Origin: Diplolepis rosae
Taxonomy: Eukaryota > Arthropoda > Insecta > Hymenoptera > Diplolepididae
Length of the DNA: 64,000 nt
Direction of reading: 5' to 3'
Assembly (NCBI GenBank): GCA_030998225.1
Contig: JAPYXD010000678.1
Span: forward strand, 186,001 to 250,000
Each line of letters begins with the position of its first letter. The stretch's first letter is position 1. The notes beneath the pieces are model-generated. The model was not told the DNA's origin. It ran no database searches and worked only from the letters and a program-made list of their open reading frames with translations. Position numbers and translations under genes: made by a program. This document shows, piece by piece, positions 1 through 13,300 of the stretch.

Positions 1-1129
1 ATTGTTTCCAATCGTGTTTCTTAATCATCCTTTATTGGGTCGATCGAATCCAATCGTGTCCAACTGATTATTCCTAGAAGGGAAGTAAGAGAAACACAAG
101 GAGGCATGGGAGTGTCTTTATCTAAATGACAGACAACAGGCAATCGTTTGGAGAGAGACACTTATAATCACCTTTACCTATGTACGAGCAGTTAACCAAG
201 TTTAAAAATAGGTCGTTTGATGTAGTATTATTTTAAAATAACCAATTAATAATTACAAATAACTACGTGTTTGTTGCTGTCACAGTCAAGATGAAACGTT
301 GAAATTTAAATTCTGATTTTATTTTTCAGAGTAGGTAAGATGTAAGTTACCCACTGGGTATTAAAGGGTTAAAATTAAATCACTGAGGCTAAAAACTTGC
401 AAAGTTCCTTACTGCACAAGCGTGAGAGAGAGGCGAAGTAATGATGAAAAAGCATATATTATTTTTTCCCCTCTTTCTCACGCTTGTATAGTAGGAAAAG
501 TTGCAGGTTTTCAATATAAGTATTTTAAATAACTAATCCCACTATATTTTTCATAATGATTACAAAAGACTAGCCCCATCCCAATTTTCACTATGATTGT
601 AATATTGAAACCTTGGTTTCAACGTTAGAATCAAGTAGGGGTTTTCATCAGGGTTGCCAAGGCCATGGATCAACCGAACCATATGATCAGTTGATTTGGA
701 TTCTGTTCTCGCGTGCGAGAGCGACAAGGAAGGAACAAAAGCAGCTCGCCACGTCATCTCTCCCTACTCGCTGCACACGGATACGGTGTGGAGTCGTTCT
801 GTAGGTACCCCGGTTTGCAATCTGAGTACACTGTTTGTACGAATATGAGTTTAGAGATAAAAAACGCCAGTATGTTAGGGAACCAATCAAAAATCCGGTT
901 GATCTATGGCGTTAATTCCAAAATTTATTGGAATGATGTTTTTAAGTGGTAATACAATTTCAATTATATTAGATAAACAGTTATATGATTCATAACGATG
1001 CAGAAATAATATAGAATTGCATGCAGATGAAAGGATTTATCGTGATTATAATTCGTGTAGTTATGTGGCTTCTGAGTAAATGGGATTCTTAATAGCACAC
1101 AGTAAACGAGTTTGGGTTTGCTCTTTAAG
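1..1129. other. Intron or upstream sequence of FAR, mostly without features
   Basis: AT-rich. Apart from the inverted-repeat element at 388-514 I see no exon, RNA gene or recognisable transposon protein. Short open frames around 560-950 overlap on both strands, lack splice context and resemble nothing, so they are not annotated. Confidence 0.5.
388..514. mobile_element. Small inverted-repeat (MITE-like) element
   Basis: The left arm (about 388-430) and the reverse complement of the right arm (about 470-514) match well. Both contain ACAAGCGTGAGAGAG-type sequence followed outward by a TAC..GCAAGTTTT-type end. About 127 bp in total with no coding capacity. No clear target duplication is visible and the superfamily is unknown. 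Confidence 0.55.
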
Positions 1130-1326
1130 GTGGGCACAAAGAGGCTTCTGGAATTAAGTAAGCGGATGAAGAATCTTGAAGCTTTCGTTCATTTGAGTAC
1201 AGCCTTCTGTCACGTTGATCAAGAGGAACTTGGAGAACGAGTTTACGATGCACCAGATGATCCAGAAGACGTTATGCGACTCATTCAATGGCTTGATGAA
1301 AGTGCTGTCGACCTTATCACACCCAA
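1130..1326 (+). CDS. FAR exon A (first exon in window)
   Basis: Encodes residues 1-65 of the visible fragment plus two bases of a split Lys codon. It follows an AG at 1128-1129 and ends at a GTATAC donor. It carries the FAR segment VGTKRLLELSKRMKNLEAFV, STAFCHVDQEE, and LITPK at the end. This is the Rossmann-fold part just before the catalytic Tyr. The upstream exon is outside the window; nothing in 1-1129 looks like it. The acceptor is weak in polypyrimidine, so the exact first base is slightly uncertain. Confidence 0.88.
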
Positions 1327-4300
1327 GTATACTTTTTAAAAGTTTTTACAGTCTGTACAACAAAACAAGCTTTTCTTTTTCTCTATAACTTATTACACTA
1401 TATAGTTTTTTTCGCTCTTTTTCTGAAATGAAAGTAATTCTAGATGGCTGGTGCTATTGACACATTGTGCACATTTGTCCATATTGTATAAAAATTGCAG
1501 AAAAAAGGGGGCACCACAAAATAACTTGTAACGATTAAATTTTCGAAGAAAAAAACTTCAAGACGAAAAATTTTTTAGGATCAAGAAAACTATTTATAAA
1601 CGAACTTTTTTTTCGATCCGGGGTCTGATTTTGAACGCATACATTTCATTGAATAGCAACCCTCATTAATCCAATTTAGATTTTTTTTGTAAGGAGGAAA
1701 AATACAGGACTCTCTTATGACGGCTCTAGGCATACCTGTTACCCTCAGACTGCAGGGTGAGAGGAACCATTGTGTCAGGAGTGAGCTCAGCACTCACCGC
1801 TCGACCAACGCCTCCCTTGGCACATCCCACTTGACGCAGGCAAAGAGTGTGTGCTCCGCGTAATCCACAGGGAAACCGCAGTAGTGACACGACTCACCGT
1901 CTCTTTTTCTAAATGCGCTTCAGGTACGCATTGAAGCAGCCATAGTTTGGAAGCGCTTGCTCCAGGTAAAAGTCGACTTCACCGTGCTTTCTATTCAGTC
2001 AGTTGGTGAGCTCCCGGATTAAGTGGTATATCTATCTCCCGGACTGTTCACCATACCATCTCGTTAGCCATCTGTGTATCAGTTTGTATCTTTTTTCGTT
2101 ATGAATGGCTTCCTTCGCACGAGCGATGATCTGTTTGTTGGTCGTACAGCTGAGCTCCTTGTGGAGCTGAAAGGTCTCCTGCAAATCTTCATACTTGACA
2201 TTCCACACGAGTGGTGTGACATCTCTTCTTTAAGAGACCATTCGTCGTCCTCGTATATCACCCACCTCTTGCTCAGATAGTTGTCTATTATCCACAACAA
2301 GTAGTCTGGAACCTTTCCGCAACATCGCCTCGATGCAGTTCTTCCATCTCGCGGTATTGAACGCATTGCGTATGTCAATCCTAATCAACGCACTGGATCC
2401 CTTACGTTTAATTTAAATTAGTTTCCTTGCTACTCCGAGGTTGTATCTCCACTAATATGTCTCAACTTTTCGCTTATGGGGGGTAGAGAGCCCAATACCA
2501 GTGGAAATACGTCCTCACGTAAGCGTCTCTGCTTTTTCGGGTTCCAACAACTCAACTTGCCTGCAGTCGGTGGTAATGAGTCTAAAATCATGATAAAGAT
2601 ATCTGCATTTCTAGGGTTAGAACTGTAACAATGAAAATACGTCCCGCTCTAGCGCAAACGCCCTCTCGATGCCTGGAACGAATAGTCCAGTCATAGTGTC
2701 ATTTTACACAGAATTAACTCGGAACCTTTATTTTTCTTTTGCTTAAACGCCTTATTTTTGGTCACTCATATACAATCTAGTTTTGTGACAAGAATTTCGG
2801 ACTGGAACCCAGGCAATTTTTTTATAAAAGGTGCCTAAATGAGGTTTACAAATTCTCATTAAAACATTTCGGGACAGGATGTATATTTTAATTTTTTGAT
2901 TTTTAATATTGAAATAATTCGATTTTTTTCACCAAAATATGTGAGATACGAAATAAGCGTTGTTCTGCAAAATCGTTTCCTTAAATAAAGTCTACGATTG
3001 TTTTTTCTTTTTGAGAGATTTGGAAGAAAATAAATTAATTTAATCATGTAATTTACTAAAAAGTTACTGAAATGTATACAGAAAATCGAGCGCGAAGCGC
3101 GAGCGTCATGATGAGAATGTGTTCCTTAAGGCCGATAGAGCCTTAAGTAAATTGAATCTCCTGTTTCACTTAAATTCAAAAAGAAATAGAGTGACAGTAT
3201 CAAATTATAATAAATAAACTTGAATGTATGTGGAGAGCACAAGACCGATCGCGAAGCGCGACGATCGAATCGCGCGCCCCAGGCGCGCTCAAACTTGCGA
3301 GCGAAGCGAGCTGCGCGCGAAACGCGCGATGAGAATGTGCCCGCGAAGCGGGCAGATTTTTTCGATTACAATTGAAGACTATTGAGTATTGGTAAATTTC
3401 TATTTCCTTGATCAGCCTTGCTACGTGTGGTCTAATATTGTGTGTCTTTCAAAACATGTAGAACCCAGCTGTCCTGTTTCTAAATCATTTTTAATGCTTT
3501 TAAACTTTTTGATATTAACAGGGTTTCTTCCAATAAACCACTCTACTATATAATAGCAACTAGAAACTTTGTTTAATCACTTTACAGTAACTTCAGTACA
3601 GCTCTCACTCTATATATATTACCGCTCTCTGTGGAGGACGACGAACGAGAGAGCCGCCGCCAGTGATCACAGAGTGCGTAAGACTTTTGCTCCCACCATG
3701 GATCCCACCAGCTCATCGTTTCTTCCTCGCTCCACTGCCAGAAGTTGGTTGAATGAGGAAGACGCAATGAGCTGGTGGGATCTATGGTGGAAGCAAAAAT
3801 CTTACGCAATCTGTGAACACTGGCCGCCGCTCAGCCGCTCGCTATAGTATACATATACTTCCATGTGATAGCGCTGCGCACACATTCTCTCTGACACACA
3901 TACTTACATAAATGTACCTCATATTCTGACACGCCTCCTTACATTTATGTTGTGCGAAATTTCAAAATTTCTTTAAAATTAATTTAATAAACTTCTCAAA
4001 TTTTCAAACCTTACTCGCCCAAGAGCTTTCGTTAATATATCTGATACATTTTTTTCAGAACTTATTTTTACAACATCAATCATACCCTTTTCATAATTCT
4101 CATTTACAAAATTATAGTGTACATCAATGTACTTTTATTTTTTAGTAAAATTTCCGTATTTCGCAATACTTACAGAGACAGAATTATCTTCATACATATT
4201 AACGGGTTTCTTAATTTCTACCTTAAAGCTACTTAACAAATCTCTTATCAACAGAATTTCACTCACTGCTTCAGACAGTGCAACATATTCTGCAGCTGTC

Positions 4301-7300
4301 GAAGACTTTGTTACACTTCCTTGTTTCCTTGATTTCCAATGAATCACATTTCCATATAATCTTACAATATAACCAGTTGTGGACTTTCTGTCTACACAAT
4401 CTGCTGCCCAATCTGCATCTGCATAGCATTCAAGAATATCTACTTGATCATTTCTCTTAAACTTTAATTTTAAGTCTTTGGTTGAATACAGGTATTTTAA
4501 AATTCTTAAAGCATATTTAAAATGCGTTTCATCAAAACGATTTTGAAACCTACTTAAGTAGTTAACGCTATAACTTATATCTAATCTAGTTCCTGAACTA
4601 GTATACAAAAGTGCTCCTATCAAATTTCTATACTTTATTTTCTCATTTGACTCTTCCGCAGGCTCTAACTTTAAATTTTGTTCCATTGGCGTTTTATATA
4701 ATTTAGCTTCTTCAATCTGATATTTTCTAGCTAGTGATTCAATGTACTTCCTTTGATCTAAGTACATCTCATTATTCTTTTCATCATATTCAATATTAAT
4801 ACCTAAATACATACTTATCTTTCCCAAATCTTTCATCTGAAATCTTTCCTTTAACATACTTTTTATATAATCTAAATTTTGTCTATTTTTACAGCACATT
4901 TAAAGGTCGTCTACAAATATAATTAAATAAATAATTTCATTTCTATCTATCAACGTATATAAACAATAGTCATGTTCACTTCTCATAAATCCTAATGATT
5001 TTAAATAATCATCCAGACACTCAAACCAAGCTCTGGGACTCTCACGCAAACCATACAATGCCTTATTCAACATACACACTCTCAGTTCCATCCTCATAAC
5101 CTTCAGGCTGCTTTACAAATACTTTCTATTTAACTTTCCCATTTAAAAATGCCGTCTCAACATCCATCTGTTCTATTAAAAGTCCATTTTGACAATATGA
5201 CAATAATACTTTCAACGTTTGTGTTTTCGCTACTGGAGAATAAATATCGTCCAACACGTCTGTTTGTTGGTATCCTCGTACTACAATTCTCGCTTTATAC
5301 ATATGTTCGTTTTTCTTAGTGTAAATCCATTTTACATCTAACACATTTCCATTCTTTGGTTTTTCAACTAATACCCACGTTTTATTTTTCTTTAAACTAT
5401 TCATCTCTTTATTCATAGCATCTACCCCAAAACTAGACTAATCACTTTCAATAGCCTCTTTGATGCTTACGACTATCTGCACTATAATAATTTACATAAA
5501 TACATCCACTTTATGCATAATTATCATCAAATCCACTAGGTCTTGTAATCGTCCTTTGTGACCTTCTTATTTTGGGTACTTCTTCTACTTCATTTTCAAC
5601 ATTTTCATTATTATTTATATTTTCATTTAAATTTTCTAAATCAGTTTTACTTTCCCTATTCTCCCCGAGGGTTGAAATAGTTGAAGGGATTAAGTCATTG
5701 TTGTTTTCATTTCCTTCATCAATATCATTAAATCCAATGCACTTTATATCTTCTTCTATAACATCAACATGTCTAGCTACAATAACTCTATTTCCTATTA
5801 GAACTCTGTAACCTACTACATCATAACCTATCAAAATACCCAAATCAGCTTTTCTATCCCATTTTGAATTTCTTTTGCTTTCACGTACTCTAACAAATAC
5901 TTTACTTCCGTACAATTTTAAATACTTCGTGTCTGGCTTTTCATTACGAAATATCTCATAAGGAGGTTTATTTCTTACTATCGTGTTTGCAATTGTCCTA
6001 TTCTTTAAATATGCTGCGGCGCAGACCACCTCTGGCCAAAACTTTCTCTCTATCTTGGACTCAGCTAACAAACACCTAGTACTATCCATAATTGTCCTAT
6101 TGTACCTTTCTGCTGTACCGTTAAGCTCATGTACATAAGGTGGACATGTTTCTAATTCAATTCCCTTTTGTCTACACATTTAACTAAGTAATTTTCATCC
6201 AACTTAGCAACCATTTTCTTTGCAGTTTCTTCTGAAATAATCAATTCCAATTGTGTACTTGTCACTATATAATTTTTGGCTTTTATCTCTTTCTCCTTCC
6301 ACTCAACTTCTGTTATCGATGCCGGTCTTTCATCATTTTCTATAACTTCATTGCACTCTTTAAATTCTAGGAATAATTTTAATTTATACTTCCATTTATC
6401 ATAGTCTGTCCCATCAAATACTTGTAACGTGATTCCTTTCTTTTCCGAAGCCATCTTGTTTTCAACAGGAACTTCCTTTTGTTCACTTTTTGTTTCGCAA
6501 TCGAAAAACTCTTCTTTTTGTTCAATGTCACTTTTTGTTTCACTTTTTACTTCTTGAGGTTCTTTTTTTACGCTCATGCGTTTTTCTTTGTTCTTGCGCT
6601 TACCTAGCGCTCAAATCAAAAACACTTTATCTTCCCGGCCGGAACCACGCTCTGCTGCCATGTTTGATAATAACAGGGTTTCTTCCAATAAACCACTCTA
6701 CTATATAATAGCAACTAGAAACTTTGTTTAATCACTTTACAGTAACTTCAGTACAGCTCTCACTCTTAATATACAACCGCTCTCTGCGAAGGACGATGAA
6801 CGAGAGAGCCGCCGCTCTGCCGCTCGCTATAGTATACATATACTTCCGTGTGATAGTGCTGCGCACACATTTTCTCTGACACACACACTTACATAAATGT
6901 ACCTCATATTCTAACATAAACGTTTACTTACACTTGATTCATCAAAATTTAATGAATTTGACAACTCCTTGAGTGTTTGTCGAAGATCTTCATCCAGTAT
7001 CGTTTATAATTCTTCATTTTCAAATGTTTTTAGTGCACCAGAGCGTTCTTAGTTTTTAACATCGTAGTTTTTAAAGCGTTGAAACCATTCTCTACAACTT
7101 TTTTTGGGTGCAGCATTGTCACCATAATCTTTCATGAGCAAACGAAAACTTCCACCTGCATTTTTCTTCAAAGTGAAATAATGTAGCAAGACCTCCCGGA
7201 AATCATGTTTTGTCGGGACGAAATTCAATATTTTCAATGCATTGGAAAAATGTTTTGTTTACACTACAACCAAATCTCACATACTAAACCACCTTCTTCT

Positions 7301-7307
7301 TCTTCTT

Positions 7308-7338
<31 letters not shown>

Positions 7339-10300
7339 TTCTTCTTCTTATTTGGAATAAATGGCCAAAACAACCACGTGGGGCTTAAAGAGCCTAATAA
7401 AACCTCATGCCTTAAGGTAAATACAAATCCGATAAGTAACGTATCTAGAAGTTCGCATAATCCTATTGAAAAACTTGACGTAAAAAACGACTTCAAAAAT
7501 GACATAAAAAACGACGTCAAAAATGACGTGAAAAACGACGTCAAAAATCACGTAAAAAACGAGATTAAAAATTGGGACAGTTTTTTACGTCGTTTTTTAT
7601 GTCATTTTTGACGTCGTTTTTGACGTACTTTTTTGTCTTTAAGAAGCCTTACATTTCCTATTACATTTTTGTGACTCCTTTACGAAATGCCCATTCCACT
7701 TTGAAATAAATTATTTTATTATACAATAGTTCTTTTACTTTTAAGCATTTCTCAATTACGATATCCAATGAACGACCGAATATAACTTGTTAAGGCTTCT
7801 TAAAGTCGAAAAAGTACGTAAAAAACGTCGTCAAAAATAACGTAAAAAATGACGTAAAAAACTAACCCAATTTTTGACATTGTTTTTTACTTAATTTTTG
7901 ACGTCGTTCTTTATGTCGTTTTTGACGTACTTTTTTGTCTTTAAGAAGCCTTAACAATTTATATTCGGTCGTTCATTGGGTATCGTAATTGAGAAATGCT
8001 TATCAGTAAAAGAACTATTGTATAATAAAATAATTTATTTCAAAGTGGAATGGGCATTTCGTAAAGGAGTCACAAAAATGTAATAGGAAATTTAAGGCTT
8101 CTTAAAGACAAAAAACGACGTCAAAAATGACGTAAAAAACTGTCCCAATTTTTGACCTCGTTTTTTACGTAATTTTTGACGTCGTTTTTTATGTCATTTT
8201 TGACGTCGTTTTTTACGCCATTTTTGACGTCCTTTTTTACGTCATTTTTTACGTTATTTTTTACGTCAAGTTTTTCAATAGGGAAGTTCTCGATCGGTCA
8301 AATAACAGTGCTTCTTTCTATTCTTACCTCGTGCCAAGAGTAGTGATTGTTCTTCCGAGCCAAGAGATAGAATAATGTCACCAAGTACTCGATGAGGTTC
8401 GACTCGAGGCGGAGATCGGGGCAGCGACGACTCTGGTAACGTGGTTGCTCGGCAAATTCGATCAAGAGAACCACGGTCTACAAAAAATGCATCGAAAAAT
8501 TAAAGAAGCGTTGGAATGAATGTATTACGCTTGAAGGAAACTATATTGATGAATAAAGTCGAATTTGTCGAAAAAACTGTGTGTTTCTTAGTTAGACCGG
8601 AAACTTATTCAGTCATGTGTTACATACGCTTGTATGCGAAAACATGCGTGAACATTTAGGGGGCATTATTTCTGAAATGCTCCAAGTTTTTCAAGTCATG
8701 TCTTCCGATTGCCTTCAAATTTTCAGACTTTGTTCACCTGTAGGGAAGTAATTCACCCACCAATTTATATGATATTGAAGTTTGAGACGTCTCAAACCCA
8801 AACTTGTGACGAATTGTGAGACGAACTATTAGGTAGAAAATTCTTCTATGAGACGGAAATTTATCCCTAGATCAGGTAACGAAGGAAGACAATAGAAGCA
8901 ATAAACATTACCTCTATAAACCAAGGGACTCTTATACCGAAGTTTGGGATAAAATTTACCTAAAGGAAACCCTTGTCACTGATCAGCATTTTATGACTTT
9001 TAGGTTGACACAAAATTATCATAAAAAACTCTGCTCATATGTGAACGCTACTTATGTAATGTCCGCGAAGAGTGGATATTCGCGAGTATTAAAAAATGCT
9101 GATGGCCTATATAAATGATGAATATAATACTAATATGGTATTCAAATCAAAAGTTATAAAAAACTAAATGTTACAAAAGAATTTTTCTCTAATTTATTTT
9201 TACAAAATATTTTTCTAAAAATTCAAGAAATGCAGTAGATGACGATAGAAAAACGTGATTCAACATAAAAACGTTTATATATGATTTAATCACGTGGCCT
9301 GATAAAGAAATTGCCTTAACCACGTAACTAAAGATATGACATTGTACACAGAGAGAAATTCCTGGTTACAATAACCTGATGAATACTGTTAAATTTGTCT
9401 TTGACCACATTTTCAGGTCAGAACTGAGTTTGGAAGAGTTGTACTGGTGTCCAATTTTTCTGGTTACAGGAACCAGAATTATTAATCACAGTGACCTGTG
9501 AGTTAGTCAAAGCGTTAAATGATTCTTTTTTTTTCTGGTTCCAATAACCACATTTTCTATTTACGAAAACCATATTTTCTGGTTTCAATAACCTTAAATT
9601 AGCTTGTTCGTGTGTCTTATAGATTATTAAATAAATAAATATTTCATTAAATTTTGTATAATAATTTTTATAGAATAAATGTTGTTTAAAATACTTATTT
9701 TTTTATCCAAGAAACTCATACTGCTTATTTCACTATATGTTTTACAACGGAAAAGAATAATTGTGGTGCCGACAGAATACAACGTAGATTTAGAGATGAA
9801 GGAAGAAATTGAAAAAATTCTTGAAAAGGTGATGATACATGCTTCATAGTATTTTTTTGTGCCAGAATTATTCTCTCCCGTTGTAGAAAATGTAGTCAAA
9901 TAAGCAGTATTATTTTACGTTGATACAAAACACCCATTGACAACTGAACTTAATATGAAGTTAGCTGCAGACTAGCGCGTGATAAATCGAGATTTATCGA
10001 ACCTTACTGCCTCGAAGCCACTACAGTTTTCAGGTTCCTGTAACCAGAAATCTTTAACAGATATAACTTGAAATTGTGCTTAAAGACATTTTTAACTGCG
10101 ACGTGTGGTTACTGTAACCAGAAATAGGAAATCGTATTGAATCTGGTTATTACAACCAGTTTTCAGGTTATTGTTACGGGATCGTTTGTCACCCAGACTA
10201 TGCTTTGTAGTACTAGTGACCATATTCAATTCAACCAGATTTTTCTGGTTAATGTAACCACGACTTATTCCTCTCTATGTAATGATGAAAACACAGATTT

Positions 10301-13300
10301 ACAACGTTTATATATGAACATTGGAGTCAATGGGTGGAGTAAAGATGATATATCCTGAATGGGTTTTTACACGCGAGTATTTCGTAGCAAAAGACAAATA
10401 GCGTTATGAAATACAAGCGAGTCGGAGCGAGTAGATAACTCTAGTATTGCGTGTTCATACGTGTATATCAACGTCTGCACGCGAGAATGTGCATCAAGTA
10501 TCGACAGATCAGCGCAAATTCTCCCGATAGCTTATAATTGGAGATAACGAGTACCAGCGAGTCTCGGCAAGTCGAAGAGAGTCGCGGTTAGTATTTATTG
10601 GACTGGAGTTTTAACGTTATTTGGCCTTATTTTTCATTATTAAGGCAAGAAATACTTTACACACAGTTTCATTCGGAATCGACTCATGAATAGAAAAACA
10701 CTCGATGTAACCCTCATTCCCTAAATTGAAAAATATGTAGTGTCACAGACATGTTTAACGAAAACAATAGAATAGTGGAAAAAAATTTAGAAAGAATTCG
10801 ATGTACGGAACAATCCGTTGATATGTCGATACTAATTATGTAATATATGTAAGCTTGTGTGTTATCAAGCTTGGCTCCGTCGCTTGTCGACTTGTGTGTG
10901 AGAGGCAGTTTGTTACTACATCGTACAAGTGCTGATTCTTAACCCAAACCTCGCTCCATTTAAGCCCCTTGAACAGTGGGTTACAAATCGATACAATTGC
11001 CGATAGCGAATCTTTATATGCATCCGTACAATGACATCCGTGCTAACATTTCGGAGCCTTGTTACAAACTGTAATATTAACAATATAAACAAATTAGCAA
11101 AAGCCAGAAATGTTACAGAAGACGAATAAACTTAAAACTGACCTGAATCGATACAATGGAGAATAAAGCAAAGTTTTATTTTGTCTCGGAGGCTGGTGCA
11201 GACCCGAAAAGTACTGTAGTTACAGTGAAAAGAATTCAGCTGCTTGGTCAAGGGGAAAGTTTTTTGCTTCCAGTAGTTAAGCAGACTAGTGCTCAACATA
11301 AACAGCTTTTTAAAAATCCAATTGTTAAAAATGTCGTTAAAAGCTTAAAAGTTCGCAATAAATTTCGCAATGTTGTATTGACTTTATCTGACGAACTTAA
11401 GAATATTTATTTGGAAACAGAATGTAATGTCGTGTTGTATGACGAATATTTGGAAGAAGTCACTACAGTGCAAGAGTCAAATGTAAACAGAGAGTCAGCA
11501 GTAACATTTGAAAGAAAAACAAGTTCTCTGGTAAAGGATATGGTGATTGAAAAGTTCAACGGTGAAAATATAAATGTGAGTGTTTGGATTAATTTATTTG
11601 TGCAGTAGTGTAACAGAGTGGGGATTGCCTAGAATAAATACGCCGAAGTATTAAGATTGTTTTTAGAGAAATCTGCATTAGATTGGTATAATGTATTTGC
11701 AAAGCAGAACTCTTTGTTAAATTGGGAGGCATGGAATAACGCCTTTATTGACACCTTCTCTGCACAGTCCTGGATAGATATAGCGTATGCTTACAATTTT
11801 AAATTTTATAATAGCTCGTTATTAGAACATGCGTTAAAGAAAAGAAGATTATTGTTAGAAGTGGATGATAGTTTGTCTATAAACACACAAATTAACATGA
11901 TTGTAATTAGCTTACCAAACTTTATTCAAAATAAGCTAGATAGGAAATCTATTATAAACATAGAAAATTTAATGTCAAATTTAAAACAATTTGGTAAGTC
12001 TCACGATTCGAAATATGATAATGTAAACAAGAGAACTCTAAGTGAAAAAAGACCATGTAGTATTTGTGATAAGTTAGGCTTTAAAAATAGATTTCATTTA
12101 GAAAGTGTATGCCGTAATAAAGATAGGCAAATTAAAAATTTTAAAAACGAAAATATCAAGGTTACAAATAACAATGAAATACAGGAAGTAGTAGCAAGTT
12201 ACGAGGAGGTAAAAAACGAATAGTCCTCCCACTTATTAAAATTAAGATTCTTGCAAATGGCTATCCAGCAACTGGATTATATGACTCTGGATCCAATGTT
12301 TCTTTGGTTAGTAATACATTTTTGAATGATAAAAGAAATATTAAACAAATAATAGGTGGGAGAGATACTATTAAAGGTTTAGCTGGAATGGCGAAAACGG
12401 AGGGGGTTGTAATAATAAGTATTAAAATTTGTAATTTAGAAGAGGATTTTCAATTTTTCATTGTTAAAGAAGGTGCAATTGATTGTGAATTTCTATTAGG
12501 ATTAGACTCAATAAAAAAATTCAAGCTCTGTCAGGATGAAAATTTGATTATATCACAGAAACAAGAAATTAAAAATTTGGATAAGCAAAATAACATTAGT
12601 GAAATAAGTACTAATAGAATTAAGAATATTATTTTAAAAAACGAGAAAATATTTGCTAAGTCAAAGTTTGATATAGGAACAGTAAAGGATTATGAAGCCA
12701 CAGTGAAACTGACAGAAAATAGATATATTTCAAAGAAACCTTATAGATGCTCTTTTCAAGATAAATTAGAAATTGAGAAACAAGTGGAGGATTTATTAAA
12801 TGCAGGTTTAATAGAGGAGTCAAGCAGTCCTTATGCTGCTCCCGTAACCATGGTTTTCAAGAGAGATGAAGGAAAAAGATCACGCTTGTGTATAGATTTT
12901 AAAGAGTTCAACAGAATAGTTGTGCCAGAAAGTCAGCCTTTTCCAAGGATAGACGATCTTACTGTACGCGCCAGAAACTGTAAGTTCTTTTCAAAATTGG
13001 ATGTGAATTCGGCGTTTTGGTCGATTCCGGTTCGTGCAAAGGATAGATATAAGTTGGCTTTTGTGACTCATCATGGACACTGGCAGTGGAGATGTTTACC
13101 TTTTGGTTTGAAATCTGCTCCCGCTATTTTCCAAAGAGTTTTAGCAGGTGTGATAAGAAAAAATAAATTGGAGGCTTTCACAGTAAATTATATAGATGAT
13201 ATATTGGTGTTTTCTAAGACTTACAAAGATCATGTATATCATGTAGAGCGGGTACTGCAAGCATTATACGAACAAGGTTTTAAACTGAATAAAACTAAAT

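Larger units (their letters stand above)
3506..6916 (-). mobile_element. Copia-type LTR retrotransposon, defective
   Basis: Two LTRs (3506-3931 and 6661-6916, TG...CA) flank gag and pol remnants on the - strand in Copia order (integrase before reverse transcriptase). The target duplication TAAAC is present at 3501-3505 and 6917-6921. Just inside the upstream LTR (6636-6660) is a primer-binding site like the 3' end of initiator Met tRNA. The LTRs are alike except that one has gained a 162-bp MITE. Protease and the first part of integrase are deleted, and stops and frameshifts break the rest, so it cannot move alone. It sits inside a mariner. Confidence 0.93.

Noticed and set aside
1590..1793. 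Short - strand frame before the LINE remnant
   Set aside because: It partly overlaps the decayed end of the non-LTR ORF2 in another frame.
3569..3847. Open frames on both strands of 3569-3847
   Set aside because: Product of the MITE's inverted arms inside the Copia LTR; the two strands give nearly the same peptide.
7464..8282. CRISPR-like array
   Set aside because: Units are contiguous and palindromic with no unique spacers, in a eukaryotic intron.
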